Assembly (NCBI RefSeq): GCF_021401245.1
Contig: NZ_JACBFY010000005.1
Coordinates: 496,001-560,000, forward strand
Length of the DNA stretch: 64,000 bases
Direction: 5' to 3'
Source of the DNA: Pseudacidovorax sp. NFM-22
GTDB lineage: Bacteria; Pseudomonadota; Gammaproteobacteria; Burkholderiales; Burkholderiaceae_C
The position numbers and the translations under genes are program-made. This document shows, in pieces, positions 24,928-34,049 of this stretch (the stretch's first letter is position 1; the number at the start of each line of letters is the position of its first letter). The notes below the pieces were generated by a model. The model was not told the origin of the DNA. It did no database searches and saw nothing but the letters and a program-made list of their open reading frames with translations.

Positions 24928-26025
24928 ATGACCCCTGCATCCCTGATCCAGCGCCGCACCCTCGTGCGTGCCGCAGCCGCCGCCACGGTGTCGGCCGGGC
25001 CCTTGCGCGCACTGGCGGCCGCGCCCTCGCGCGTGCGCTACGTGCTGGCGATCCCCACGCTGTCGGTGGTGATCTCCAACCAGACCTCCATCCCCACCGC
25101 GCTCGGCTACTACGACGAGGAAAGCGTGCGCGTGGAGCCGGTGCTCGCCGGTGCTGCCGGCATCACGGGGGCGGTGCAGCTGGTGGCCTCGGGCAACCAG
25201 GACATGGGCTCGGGCTCCTTCATTCCGGTGATGTCGCGCGCCGCCGCGGGCCAGGATTTGGGCCTCACCTTCTTCTACCAGCAGATCCGCAGCTACCCCG
25301 TGGAGGTGGCGGTGCCGACCGACCACCCGGCGCGCACCCTGGCGGACCTGCGGGGCAAGCTCATCGGCGTGCCGACGCTCGCCAACGAAGGCGTGGCGAT
25401 GGTGGACTTCGCGGCGCGCGAGGCGGGCATGGTGCCCGGCACGGACCTGCGCGTGATCGCGGTGGGCTCGGGCGCGCAGGCCGGGCAGGCGCTGCGCTCG
25501 GGGCAGGTGGCCGCCTATGTCGCGCCGCGCTCGCAGACGCGGCAGCTCGAAAGCCTGGGCATCACCATGCGCGCCCTGCCTTCCCCGCCGCGCTTCAAGG
25601 ACCTCTTCGGCGCCAGCACCTTCGCGCGGCGCGACTACATCGCCCGCAGTCGACGCACGGTGGTGGGCGTGGCACGCGCCATCGCCAAGAGCACGGTCTT
25701 TCTCGTCAACAACCCCGAGGCCGCCATCCGCCTGCACTGGAAGGCCTTCCCCGAGCAGATGCCCCAGGGCGGCAACCCCGACAAGGCGCTGCAGGATGCG
25801 ATGCGTGTGATGACGGCGCAGATCGAGGCGCTGTCCTTCCAGGACAACGACAGCACGCACAAGTGGGGCTACTTCCGGCCCCAGTCGGTGGCTGCGCTGA
25901 TCGACATCTTCGGCTGGACGAAGGTGCAACGGCCCCAGGACTTCTTCACCAACGACCTGATCGACGAGATCAATGCCTTCGACGCCGGCAAGATCGCCGC
26001 GCAGGCGCGCAGCTTCCGGGTCTGA
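24928..26025 (+). CDS. ABC transporter substrate-binding protein (SsuA/TauA-like)
   Basis: The 365-aa receptor has a Tat-like signal: QRRTLVR followed by an Ala-rich stretch ending ALAAAPS near residue 34. The core shows the NMT1-type pattern (ALGYYDEESVRVEPVLAGAAG, then LRGKLIGVPTLANEGVAMVDF). It is the only clearly exported receptor for this transporter. The ligand is unknown. The neighbouring amidohydrolases and the creatinase-like protein suggest a nitrogenous small molecule (guanidino, amidine or N-heterocycle). It starts 59 bases after the permease gene. Confidence 0.82.
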   Translation: MTPASLIQRRTLVRAAAAATVSAGPLRALAAAPSRVRYVLAIPTLSVVISNQTSIPTALGYYDEESVRVEPVLAGAAGITGAVQLVASGNQDMGSGSFIPVMSRAAAGQDLGLTFFYQQIRSYPVEVAVPTDHPARTLADLRGKLIGVPTLANEGVAMVDFAAREAGMVPGTDLRVIAVGSGAQAGQALRSGQVAAYVAPRSQTRQLESLGITMRALPSPPRFKDLFGASTFARRDYIARSRRTVVGVARAIAKSTVFLVNNPEAAIRLHWKAFPEQMPQGGNPDKALQDAMRVMTAQIEALSFQDNDSTHKWGYFRPQSVAALIDIFGWTKVQRPQDFFTNDLIDEINAFDAGKIAAQARSFRV

Positions 26026-26119
26026 CGAAACGCCCTGGCACGCCGGGCCTTCGCGAAGCGCTCGGCATGGTGGAAGCGACGGGTGGCGGCGTTGCGCCCG
26101 CGCCCCGCCGCGCTCTGCA

Positions 26120-26449
26120 TCAAACCGCGATTTCGAGCGAGGCGATCAGGCCCTGCGCAAGGCGGAAGCGGTACCGCAGGTCCACCGGGCTGCCGGGGAA
26201 GTCGCCCCGCACATGCGCCGTGACGGTACACACGTCGTCCCGCGCCTCCAGCGCGAAGGGCTCGACGGTGTAGCGGTACTGCGTCGACGCCGCGGCCTTC
26301 CAGGCCCGGATCGCCGCCCGGCCGGCATGGGTGCGTCCTTCGTCCGTCACGGTGGCGTCCGCCGTGAAGCAGGCGCCCACGGCGTCCGGGTCCTGGCGGT
26401 CTGCCGCGAAGTAGGCGGTGATGGGTAGCGGAAGCTCGGTCGTCTTCAT
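26120..26449 (-). CDS. NTF2-like (SnoaL-type) protein
   Basis: The 109-aa single-domain protein shows the NTF2-like pattern: PITAYFAADRQDPDAVGACFTADATVTDEG (cone helix plus D-x-x-V strand), H-A-G-R-A-A-I-R-A-W and a C-terminal beta sheet ending GLIASLEI. Proteins of this size act as small isomerases or hydrolases or have no known role. It is divergent from a LysR gene with 97 bases between them, the usual arrangement for a LysR target. Confidence 0.65.
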   Translation of the reverse strand: MKTTELPLPITAYFAADRQDPDAVGACFTADATVTDEGRTHAGRAAIRAWKAAASTQYRYTVEPFALEARDDVCTVTAHVRGDFPGSPVDLRYRFRLAQGLIASLEIAV

Positions 26450-26546
26450 TCTGTGCTCCTGGGTTGGAAAGACCTCACGATGCCTGCTGCGGAGTGATTA
26501 GAGAATCCGCCAGAATCTTCATGGGTCATGAAGCAGGAGATACAGA

Positions 26547-27461
26547 ATGCGCGGATCGGAGTTTGCGGAGCTCAAGGCCTTCGCCGCCGTGGTCGAGCGC
26601 GCCAGCTTCGCGCGGGCCGCGGCGGCGCTCGGCCTCTCGCCCTCGGCCTTGAGCCAGACGATCCGGCAGCTCGAAACGCGCCTGGGCCAGCGGCTGCTGA
26701 ACCGCACCACCCGCAGCGTGGCGCCGACGCAGGCCGGCGCCCGGCTCTACGAGCAGCTGGCACCGCTGCTGCAGTCGTTGTCGGCCGCCGTGGCCGAGGC
26801 GTCATCGGCCGCCGGGCAGATGGGCGGCGTCCTGCGGATCAACACGCTGGGCATGGCGGCACGGCAGCTCATCGCGCCCCGGCTCGACCGCTTCCATCGC
26901 GCGCACCCCGACGTGGTGCTGGACATCGTGGTCGACGATGCGCTCGGCGACATCGTCGCCGGCCGCTTCGACGCCGGCATCCGGGTGGGCGGCCGACTGG
27001 AGAAGGACATGGTCGCCGTCCGGCTGACGCCGGATATCCGCATGGTGGCCGTGGCCTCGCCCGACTACGTCTCGCGCCATGGCGCACCGGCCACCCCACA
27101 GGACCTGCACCACCACGCCTGCATCAACTGGCGGCTGGAGGCCGATGGCCGGGCCTACCGCTGGGAGTTCGAACGACGGCGCGAACGCCTGGAGATCGCC
27201 GTGACGGGGCCCCTGGTGACCAACGATGCCGGCCTGGGCCTCTCGGCCGCCCTGCAGGGCCTGGGCATCGCCTACGCCTTCGATCAGGAGAGCGTGGCCA
27301 CGCTGCTGGCCGACGGGCGGCTGGTGCAGGTGCTGGCGGATTGGTCCATCACGCGGCCGGGCCTGTTTCTCTACCACCCGAGCCGGCGGCACATGCCGGC
27401 GCCGCTGCGCGCCTTCATCGACTGCCTGCTGGACCGCGATCAGCCCTCGCCGGCGGCATAG
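26547..27461 (+). CDS. LysR-family transcriptional regulator
   Basis: This is a 304-aa LTTR. The N-terminal helix-turn-helix reads AFAAVVERASFARAAAALGLSPSALSQTIRQLE (residues ~9-41), followed by LGQRLLNRTTRSVAPTQAG. The effector domain is complete to the C-terminus (LRAFIDCLLDRD). A good AGGAG lies nine bases before the ATG. It is divergent from the NTF2-like gene, its likely target. Its last 22 bases overlap the convergent ABC exporter gene. Confidence 0.9.
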   Translation: MRGSEFAELKAFAAVVERASFARAAAALGLSPSALSQTIRQLETRLGQRLLNRTTRSVAPTQAGARLYEQLAPLLQSLSAAVAEASSAAGQMGGVLRINTLGMAARQLIAPRLDRFHRAHPDVVLDIVVDDALGDIVAGRFDAGIRVGGRLEKDMVAVRLTPDIRMVAVASPDYVSRHGAPATPQDLHHHACINWRLEADGRAYRWEFERRRERLEIAVTGPLVTNDAGLGLSAALQGLGIAYAFDQESVATLLADGRLVQVLADWSITRPGLFLYHPSRRHMPAPLRAFIDCLLDRDQPSPAA

Positions 27462-29251
27462 TCCCGCGCGCCGTGCATGCGCCACTCGCCGCCGCCCAGC
27501 AGTTCGAGCACATGCGTGTGGTAGCGCAGCACCGCTTGCCGGTGCGCGATGCTGACCATGGTGGCGCCCGTGTCGCGCAGGCGCTGGTAGAGCGCGGCCT
27601 CGGTGGCTGCATCGAGCGCGCTGGTGGCCTCGTCCAGGATGACCACGCGCGGCCGGCGGGCCAGCACGCGGGCGAAGGCCATGCGCTGCTGCTCGCCCAT
27701 CGACAGCAGCTTCTCCCAGTCGTGGACGGCGTCGAGCCCGCCCACGCGCTCGGCCAGGCCGCCCAGGTGCGCGGCGTCGAGGATGTCCAGCAGCTGCGCG
27801 TCTGTGTGCTTCGATGCATCGGCGGGATAGAGGATCTGGCTGCGCAGCGTGCCCAGCTGCATGTAGGGCCGCTGCGGCAGGAAGAAGACCTGCTCGGGCG
27901 GCAGGGTGCGCACCGTGCCGCTGCCGTTGCGCCACAGGCCGGCCAGTGCGCGCAGCAGCGAGCTCTTTCCGCAGCCGCTGGGGCCCGCGATCATCAGACC
28001 CTCGCCCGGATTGAGGCGCAGCGAGAGGTCGCGGATCAGCAGCCGGTTGAACTGCGGCGTGTAGAGCGTCACGTTCTCCACGCACAACTCGTCGTTGCCG
28101 CATTCGCTCTGGATCTGGCCGGCCGGCGCGCTCGCCACCGCCACGGCCGAGGGCGCGCGCGTGCTGCCCGGCATCACCACGCCGGCGAGGGTGTGCAGGC
28201 GGTCGATGCCCGCCACGAAGCGGCTCAGGCCTTCGAAGTTGTCCACGATCAGGCCCACGGCACCGAGCACGGCGGCGAAGGCGCCGCCGGCCTGCACGGC
28301 GCGGCCCACTTCCAGGTTGCCAGCCAGCACCTCGCCCGCCAGGATGATGCTGGGCACCACCAGCGTCAGCTGACTGAAGGCGCGCTGGAAGAGATTGAGC
28401 GAGCGCTGCTTCTTGATGAGCCGACCGTAGTTGGAGAAGGCGGCCTGGAAGCGGTTGTCCAGCTCCACGCGCTCCTGCGCTTCGCCACGGTAGAAGGCGA
28501 TGGATTCGGCGTTCTCGCGAAAGCGCATCAGCCCGAAGCGGAAGTCCGCCTCGCGCCGCAGCTGCCAGAAGTTGAGCCGGATGAGCGGCGCCCCGAAGAC
28601 GTACAGCGCCACCACCGTGCCCACCGTGGCATAGATCGCCAGGAAGAGCACCAGCATCTTCGAGATGGACCACAGCACCGCGCTGAAAGCCACCAGCTGC
28701 ATCAGCGAGCCGAGAAAGATCAGCGCGTAGTTGATGGAGCGGCCGGTGAAGGTGTTGATGTCCTCGCTGATGCGCTGGTCGGGGTTGTCCAAGTCCTGCC
28801 GGCTGCCCAGCTCGTAGTAGCGCCGCTGCTGCAGGTAGCCATCGAGGAAGCGGTGCGTGAGCCACCGGCGCCAGTGGTTGCCGAGGTAATCGCGCAGGTA
28901 GTAATAGCCGGCGTACATGGGCGCGGCGAAGGCCAGCACCACCAGGCTCCAGCGTACGGCGCTCCAGAAGCGGTCGGCATCGCGGGCGGCCAAGGCCGAG
29001 GTCATCTCGCCGGTGCGCGAGATCAGCATCACGGCCAGGTGCGTCTCGCACAACATCACCACCAGCAGCACGCCCAGCAGGCTCCAGGCCTTGACCCGCT
29101 GGTCCCCCACCCAGTAGGGGCGGGCCACTTCCATGAACTGACGCCACGCCGCCATCGAGAGCGTGGGGGCGCGGTGTCGGCGCTGCTTGTGGCTGCGGTC
29201 GCGGGGCTTGGGCGAAAGGTCAACGGGTTCGGGGGGCGCGATGGCGGACAT
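27440..29251 (-). CDS. SbmA/YddA-type ABC transporter (fused membrane and ATPase domains)
   Basis: This 603-aa half transporter belongs to the ABCD/SbmA-BacA/YddA family (vitamin B12, peptide or fatty-acyl-CoA type). Residues ~45-360 form the membrane domain with about six segments and the EAA-like DRFWSAVRWSLVVLAF...YYLRDYLGNHWRRWLT block. The ATPase has Walker A GPSGCGKSS at ~432, LLSMGEQQRMAFARVLA as signature and VVILDEATSALD as Walker B. The N-terminal 30 residues are basic and cytoplasmic. Its substrate is not readable. The gene stands alone, and its 3' end overlaps the LysR gene. Confidence 0.83.
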   Translation of the reverse strand: MSAIAPPEPVDLSPKPRDRSHKQRRHRAPTLSMAAWRQFMEVARPYWVGDQRVKAWSLLGVLLVVMLCETHLAVMLISRTGEMTSALAARDADRFWSAVRWSLVVLAFAAPMYAGYYYLRDYLGNHWRRWLTHRFLDGYLQQRRYYELGSRQDLDNPDQRISEDINTFTGRSINYALIFLGSLMQLVAFSAVLWSISKMLVLFLAIYATVGTVVALYVFGAPLIRLNFWQLRREADFRFGLMRFRENAESIAFYRGEAQERVELDNRFQAAFSNYGRLIKKQRSLNLFQRAFSQLTLVVPSIILAGEVLAGNLEVGRAVQAGGAFAAVLGAVGLIVDNFEGLSRFVAGIDRLHTLAGVVMPGSTRAPSAVAVASAPAGQIQSECGNDELCVENVTLYTPQFNRLLIRDLSLRLNPGEGLMIAGPSGCGKSSLLRALAGLWRNGSGTVRTLPPEQVFFLPQRPYMQLGTLRSQILYPADASKHTDAQLLDILDAAHLGGLAERVGGLDAVHDWEKLLSMGEQQRMAFARVLARRPRVVILDEATSALDAATEAALYQRLRDTGATMVSIAHRQAVLRYHTHVLELLGGGEWRMHGARDYAAGEG

Positions 29252-29343
29252 CAGGCGTCTGAAGTCAGGGAGAGGAAGTGCAGCGCTCGCACGAAGGCGG
29301 CGCGGGCATGGGAGGCTTCAGACTCGGCCAGGGGCGGGTGCGC

Positions 29344-29544
29344 TCAGCAGCAGCCCAGGTGCGCCTGCACCGCACGGCCGTTCAGGCCGGCGCGGTCGAC
29401 CGCGCCGATCAGGTGCTGCTCGTCGACGCCCAGTTCCTGGGCGTAGTGGCGGATCTCGGTGCGGTCGTTGACGTTGATGTCGGAGCGCTCGCTGCGACGC
29501 AGGGCGAAGGGCTCTTCGGCAAGGTACTTTTCCATGGAATGCAT
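29344..29544 (-). CDS. DUF3606-type small protein
   Basis: The 66-aa protein contains the pattern D-I-N-V-N-D-R-T-E-I-R-H-Y-A-Q-E-L-G-V-D-E-x-x-L, seen in the DUF3606 family (small stress or plasmid-associated proteins of unknown role). ATG 29544 is preceded by GGGAG; a second ATG three codons later is possible. It ends with a Gly-Cys-Cys tail. It lies 92 bases upstream of the exporter gene on the same strand, and no functional link is evident. Confidence 0.6.
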   Translation of the reverse strand: MHSMEKYLAEEPFALRRSERSDINVNDRTEIRHYAQELGVDEQHLIGAVDRAGLNGRAVQAHLGCC

Positions 29545-29740
29545 GACCGGCTCCCGGACGTTCGTGGGTGATCGAATGCCGACGATGATCCGGCCAGCCT
29601 GACATCCAGGCCCTGCGGACGGCGGCTGATGCCGTTGAAGTCCGCCGCCTACGCGCAGCGAAGGCGGCCATGCCGCTCGCAAGGCCTTCCGGCGCGGAGC
29701 CTTTGCCGCATGTGCGCCGGGACGCATTGCGAATCAAGTA

Positions 29741-29751
29741 TGGTTCAACCA
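29741..29751. promoter_or_regulatory. GntR-type operator, site 1
   Basis: TGGTTCAACCA is an exact copy of the shared palindrome, 49 bases before the LCAD-like gene. An extended -10 (TGCTAGCAT, 29758-29766) follows seven bases downstream, so the operator occupies the -35/spacer region. Confidence 0.7.
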
Positions 29752-29799
29752 ATTAGGTGCTAGCATGCCTGGCGTCCTTCTTCTTCTGCAAGCCCCGCC

Positions 29800-30957
29800 A
29801 TGCACCAACCCCACTGGATGAATGCCGAGCTCGAGTCGCTGCGCGATGCCGCGCGGCGCTTCTACGAAACCGAACTGGTGCCGCACGAGCCGCGCTGGTG
29901 CGCCCAGCAGCATGTGGATCGCGAGGTCTGGTACAAGGCCGGCGCCGCCGGCCTGCTGTGCCCCGGCATCGCCGAGGCCTACGGTGGCGGCGGCGGCAGC
30001 TTCCTGCACGAGGCCGTGATCTTTGCCGAGCAGGCCCGTGCCATCGCCGGCGGCATGGGCAACTCGCTGCACAGCGGCATCGTGGCCCATTACGTCGAGA
30101 ACTTCGCCAGCGAGGACCAGAAGCGCCGCTGGCTGCCGAAGATGGCCACCGGCGAGCTGGTCGGTGCGCTGGCCATGACCGAGCCGGGCACCGGCAGCGA
30201 CCTGCAGTCCATCCGCACGCGGGCACTGCGCGATGGCGATCACTATGTGGTCGATGGGGCCAAGACCTACATCACCAACGGCACCAGCGCCGACCTGATC
30301 TGCCTGGTCGCCAAGACCGATCCGTCGCAGGGCGCGCGCGGCGTGTCCATCCTGGTGGTCGAGGCCGCGAAGGTGACGGGCCTGCGCCGCGGCCAGCCGC
30401 TGCACAAGATCGGCATGCATTCGCAGGACACCTGCGAGTTGTTCTTCGACGGCATGCGCGTGCCCTGCGAGAACCTGCTGGGGCCCGAGGAGGGCCAGGG
30501 CTTTCGGCAGCTGATGAAGGAGCTGGCGCGGGAGCGGCTGATCACCGCGCTGATGTCCCTGGCCTGCATGGAGCGCGCCATCGAGGAGACGCTGCGCTTC
30601 ACCGCAGGCCGGCGCGTGTTCGGCCAGCCGCTGCTCGAGATGCAGAACACCCGCTTCAGGCTGGCGGAATGCGAGACCCAGGCCCACCTGGCGGGCGCCT
30701 TCGTCGACGACTGCGCCCGCCGCCTCCTGGCCGGCGCGCTGTCGCCCGCGACCGCCGCCATGGCCAAGTGGTGGGTCACCGACGCCTGCGGCAAGGTGGT
30801 GGACGAATGCCTGCAGCTGCACGGTGGCGCCGGCTACATGACCGAATACCCCATCGCCCGCCTGTACCAGAACGTGCGGGTGCACCGCATCCTGGCCGGC
30901 ACCAACGAGATCATGAAGGAGCTGATCGCCCGCGACATGGCGCAGCGCGCGGTCTGA
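29800..30957 (+). CDS. Acyl-CoA dehydrogenase, LCAD-like
   Basis: The 385-aa enzyme most resembles long-chain acyl-CoA dehydrogenase. LAMTEPGTGSDLQ (residues ~124-136) binds FAD. KELARERLITALM places a Glu where LCAD and isovaleryl-CoA dehydrogenase keep their catalytic base. The C-terminus LAGTNEIMKELIARDM matches LCAD, where the MCAD-type Glu is absent. LHGGAGYMTEYPIAR is also conserved. It should introduce the 2,3 double bond in a long or branched acyl-CoA and pass electrons to ETF. It is monocistronic behind operator site 1. No clear ribosome-binding site precedes ATG 29800; an ATG at 29818 is the alternative. Confidence 0.87.
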   Translation: MHQPHWMNAELESLRDAARRFYETELVPHEPRWCAQQHVDREVWYKAGAAGLLCPGIAEAYGGGGGSFLHEAVIFAEQARAIAGGMGNSLHSGIVAHYVENFASEDQKRRWLPKMATGELVGALAMTEPGTGSDLQSIRTRALRDGDHYVVDGAKTYITNGTSADLICLVAKTDPSQGARGVSILVVEAAKVTGLRRGQPLHKIGMHSQDTCELFFDGMRVPCENLLGPEEGQGFRQLMKELARERLITALMSLACMERAIEETLRFTAGRRVFGQPLLEMQNTRFRLAECETQAHLAGAFVDDCARRLLAGALSPATAAMAKWWVTDACGKVVDECLQLHGGAGYMTEYPIARLYQNVRVHRILAGTNEIMKELIARDMAQRAV

Positions 30958-30996
30958 CGCCGCGCCGCGCCGGGGCCCGGCCGGACGGCGCCGACG

Positions 30997-31965
30997 CTAT
31001 TGCAGCTGGATCGCGCTCTTGCCCTTGATCCCCGCCCACTCGTCGTAGGCCTTGCGCATCACGGCGGCGAACTGCGTCGGCGTGATGGGCGTGGGCGGCT
31101 GCAGGCCGAAGCCGGCGATGCGCTCGCGCACGTCGGGCATCGCACCGGCCCGGCTGAAGGCATCGGCAAGGCGGTCGACCACCGGCTGCGGCGTCTTCGC
31201 GGGGGCGAACACGCCGGCGAAGGATTCGGCCGTCAGCCCGCCGATGCCCAGCTCCTGGAAGGTGGGCAGGTCCGGCAGCGAGGGAATGCGCCGCGCGCCG
31301 GTCGTGGCCAGCACGCGGATGCGCCCATCGGCAGCGAACTGCATGGCCGAGTAGCCCGACACCACGCCGGCATCCAGGCGCCCCGCGATCAGGTCGGGAA
31401 TGATCGGCGCCTCTCCCTTGTACGGCACGTGGTTCAGGCTGAAGCCGCCGGCGCGCGAAATGATCTCGCCGAAGTAGTGCGAGGTCGAGGCATGGCCGGT
31501 GGTGCCGAAGCTCAGTGGCTTGGGGGCTTCCCGCGCGCGCTGCATGAATTCGGCCAGCGTGCGGGGCCCCTGTCCAGGCACGGCCCAGATGCCCGTGATC
31601 TCGTAGCAGCGCGCCACCGGCACGAAGTCGCGGAAGGGGTCGTAGTTCACCTGCGGCAGCAGCAGCGGATTCGTGACCAGCGCCGTCATGTTGAACAGCA
31701 GCGTGTAGCCGTCGGCCGGCGCGCGGGCCACGGCCTCGCTGCCGATCATCGAATTGGCACCGGGACGGTTGTCCACCACCACAGGCTGGCCGAGCAGCCC
31801 TTCCACCTTCTGCGCAAACATCCGCGCCACGGCATCGGTCTGCCCGCCCGGCGGGTAGGGAACGATCAACTTGATGGGACGGTCGGGGAAGGCCGGGGCC
31901 TGCGCACCGGCAGCGAAAGGGGCGATGCCGAGCAGGGCCAGGGTCTGGCGGCGAGAAATGGGCAT
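30997..31965 (-). CDS. Bug/TctC-type periplasmic solute receptor
   Basis: This 322-aa receptor starts at ATG 31965 with a twin-arginine-like signal (SRRQTLALLG, AGAQA) ahead of the Bug motifs FPDRPIKLIVPYPPGGQTDAVAR and VDNRPGANSMIGSEAVARAPADGYT. The shared operator at 32048-32058 lies 83 bases upstream, between it and the divergent oxidoreductase gene, so both are likely under the same control. No TctAB partner is present. Confidence 0.87.
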   Translation of the reverse strand: MPISRRQTLALLGIAPFAAGAQAPAFPDRPIKLIVPYPPGGQTDAVARMFAQKVEGLLGQPVVVDNRPGANSMIGSEAVARAPADGYTLLFNMTALVTNPLLLPQVNYDPFRDFVPVARCYEITGIWAVPGQGPRTLAEFMQRAREAPKPLSFGTTGHASTSHYFGEIISRAGGFSLNHVPYKGEAPIIPDLIAGRLDAGVVSGYSAMQFAADGRIRVLATTGARRIPSLPDLPTFQELGIGGLTAESFAGVFAPAKTPQPVVDRLADAFSRAGAMPDVRERIAGFGLQPPTPITPTQFAAVMRKAYDEWAGIKGKSAIQLQ

Positions 31966-32047
31966 GGGTGTCTCCGTCTTGAGGGGTGGCGCGCGGCCCG
32001 CGTGCGCCGCGCCCGCCAATGTTTCAAAGCAGGCGCGGCACGTCAAT

Positions 32048-32058
32048 AGGTTCAACCA
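32048..32058. promoter_or_regulatory. GntR-type operator, site 2
   Basis: AGGTTCAACCA matches the core at 10 of 11 positions. It lies in the divergent gap between a Bug gene and the quinone-oxidoreductase gene. TAGCAT at 32073-32078 is the likely rightward -10. Confidence 0.6.
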
Positions 32059-32139
32059 TACGATTTATCGGCTAGCATCTTCGGGCCTACCCACCCGAGC
32101 TGACTGGCGGCGCCCGCGCCGCCCCGGAGACATCGCCCC

Positions 32140-33114
32140 ATGAGAGCCCTGCAGGTTCCCGGCTACGGCCCCGACGACCGCATCACCCTCCTGACCCTGC
32201 CCCCGCCCCTGCCCGCGCCGGGCGAGGTGCGCATCCGCGTGCAGGCCTGCGGCATTTCCTACGTCGACCTGCTGCTTGCGCGCGGCGCCTACCAGGTGCG
32301 CCCGCCGCCGCCTTTCGTGCCAGGCAGCGAATACAGCGGCATCGTCGATGCCATCGGCGAGGGCACGGACACGCACCTGGCACCGGGCGACCCGGTCTGC
32401 GGCACGCGCCAGGGCGCCTGGGCGGAGTACATCTGCCTGCCGGCCGCACGCGCGCAGCCCCTGCCCTCCGGCATCGACCCGACGCTGGCTGCGGTGGCCA
32501 GCGCGTCGGCCTACACCGCGCTGTACGGCCTGCGCGAACGCGGGGCGCTGAAGGCCGGCGACACCCTGCTCGTGCTGGGCGCCGCCGGTGCCGTCGGCCA
32601 TGCGGCGGTGCAGATCGGCCGGGCGCTCGGTGCACGCGTGCTCGCCCTGGCCTCCAGCGAAGCCAAGCGCGCCGCCGCGCGCGATGCCGGCGCCGACGCG
32701 GTGATCGACGGTGCCAGCGACGACTGGAAGGAGCAGGTCAAGCGCCTGGCCGTTCCGCGCGGCGTGGATGTGGTGTTCGACCCCGTGGGCGGCCCGGCCA
32801 CCGATGCGGCCTTCCGCACCCTGGGCTGGGGCGGGCGGCACCTGATGGTCGGCTTCGCCGGCGGCGAGATCGGTGCCCTCAAGACCAACCTGGCTATCGT
32901 CAAGGGCGCTGCCCTGGTGGGGGTGGACGTGCGGCAGTTCGGCGAGCGCGAGCCGGCCCGCGCGGCAGCCCTGCTGCGCGAGAGCGTCGGCTGGTTCACC
33001 CAAGGCCGGGTGCGGCCCCTGGTCCGGCAGGTGCTGCCGGTCGAACGCTTCGACGAGGCGGCCACCCTGGCGCAGGAACGCCAGGGCGTGGGCCGCGTCG
33101 TCATCACCTTCTGA
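32140..33114 (+). CDS. NADPH:quinone oxidoreductase-family MDR protein
   Basis: This 324-aa medium-chain dehydrogenase/reductase belongs to the zinc-free QOR branch. The N-terminal GroES-like domain ends in VPGSEYSGIVDAIGEG, and the NADP fold shows LVLGAAGAVGHAAVQIGRALGARVLALA from ~residue 145. No catalytic zinc cysteine is seen at the usual place. Members reduce quinones or enoyl/enone double bonds. In this acyl-CoA island it could act as an enoyl-CoA or enone reductase. GGAG precedes the ATG, and the crotonase gene follows after 11 bases. Confidence 0.82.
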   Translation: MRALQVPGYGPDDRITLLTLPPPLPAPGEVRIRVQACGISYVDLLLARGAYQVRPPPPFVPGSEYSGIVDAIGEGTDTHLAPGDPVCGTRQGAWAEYICLPAARAQPLPSGIDPTLAAVASASAYTALYGLRERGALKAGDTLLVLGAAGAVGHAAVQIGRALGARVLALASSEAKRAAARDAGADAVIDGASDDWKEQVKRLAVPRGVDVVFDPVGGPATDAAFRTLGWGGRHLMVGFAGGEIGALKTNLAIVKGAALVGVDVRQFGEREPARAAALLRESVGWFTQGRVRPLVRQVLPVERFDEAATLAQERQGVGRVVITF

Positions 33115-33125
33115 GGCGCGTCGCC

Positions 33126-33896
33126 ATGCCCACTTCCGACACGCGCGGCGGCGTCCGCGTCGCCCGCCAGGACGCGCTGCTCTGCATCACGCTAGACCGT
33201 CCGGCCAAGCGCAATGCCGTGGACCGCGCCATGGCCGACGCCCTGGACGCGGCCTTGAACATGCTGGACGACGATCCCGCCCTGCGCGCAGGCGTGCTCG
33301 ACGGCGGCCCGTCGGTCTTCTGCGCTGGCAGCGATCTGGCGGCGAAGGGCGACTACGTGACAGCCCGCGGTGGTGAATACGGCCTCATCCGCCGACGGCG
33401 GCGCAAGCCCCTCATCGCCGCCATCGAGGGGCTGGCGCTCGGCGGTGGGCTGGAGATCGCATTGGCCTGCGACATGGTGGTCGCGGCCCGCGATGCGCAG
33501 CTCGGCCTGCCCGAGGTCAAGCGTGGCGTGCTGCCCACCTGCGGTGCGCTGTTCCGCCTGCTGCAGGCACTGCCGCCCGCCATCGCGCGCGAGCTGGTGC
33601 TGACCGGCCAGCCCATCGACGGGGCCCGCGCCCATGCGCTGGGCCTGGTGAACCGTCTGAGCGAGCCGGGCCAGGCGCAGGCCGATGCGCGCGCCTTGGC
33701 CACACAGATCGCCGCCAATGCACCGCTTTCGGTCCAGGCCAGCCTGGAGGCCATGAACGGCCTTCTGGCCGCCGCCGACGCGGCGGGCTGGCAGGCCACC
33801 GAGGCCGCACTCGCACGCATCCGCGGCAGCGAGGACCTGGCCGAAGGCCTGCGCGCCTTCTTCGAGAAGCGGCCGCCCGTCTGGCAGGGCCGCTGA
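33126..33896 (+). CDS. Enoyl-CoA hydratase/isomerase family protein
   Basis: The 256-aa crotonase-fold protein begins with the CoA-binding LDRPAKRNAVD segment. The oxyanion-hole strands are FCAGSDLAAKG (~62-72) and AIEGLALGGGLEIALACD (~100-117), followed by LPEVKRGVLPTCGALFRL. The Glu in L-P-E-V-K corresponds to one catalytic acid; the second acid position is less clear, so hydratase versus isomerase is open. It follows the MDR gene in the same operon. Confidence 0.83.
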   Translation: MPTSDTRGGVRVARQDALLCITLDRPAKRNAVDRAMADALDAALNMLDDDPALRAGVLDGGPSVFCAGSDLAAKGDYVTARGGEYGLIRRRRRKPLIAAIEGLALGGGLEIALACDMVVAARDAQLGLPEVKRGVLPTCGALFRLLQALPPAIARELVLTGQPIDGARAHALGLVNRLSEPGQAQADARALATQIAANAPLSVQASLEAMNGLLAAADAAGWQATEAALARIRGSEDLAEGLRAFFEKRPPVWQGR

Positions 33897-33938
33897 GCGA
33901 TGCGCTGCGGCGGCCGTCCGCCGCTGCGGCGCCATCAC

Positions 33939-33963
33939 GGCTTCGATGGCTTCGATGGCTTCG
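33939..33963. repeat. Short 9-bp tandem repeat
   Basis: GGCTTCGAT is repeated twice plus a seven-base partial third copy in the 198-base gap before the racemase gene. No coding gene could be supported there. It is too short to call a functional repeat. Confidence 0.5.
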
Positions 33964-34006
33964 CAGCGCCCGTCGACAAGCCGCCGACGGCCATGTTAGA
34001 TTTCCT

Positions 34007-34017
34007 TGGTCCAACCA
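34007..34017. promoter_or_regulatory. GntR-type operator, site 3
   Basis: TGGTCCAACCA lies four bases downstream of an extended -10 (TGTTAGATT, 33994-34002), so it would cover the transcription start of the racemase gene. Confidence 0.65.
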
Positions 34018-34049
34018 TTGATTTACGTCGACCGAACTCAGGAGACCCC

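Noticed and set aside
26528-29446. A 972-codon plus-strand frame over the LysR and exporter genes
   Set aside because: It spans two real genes in conflicting frames and has no domain signature.
33939-33963. 9-bp tandem repeat as a regulatory or variable-number repeat
   Set aside because: Fewer than three copies, no link to a promoter element, and compatible with slippage in non-coding sequence.
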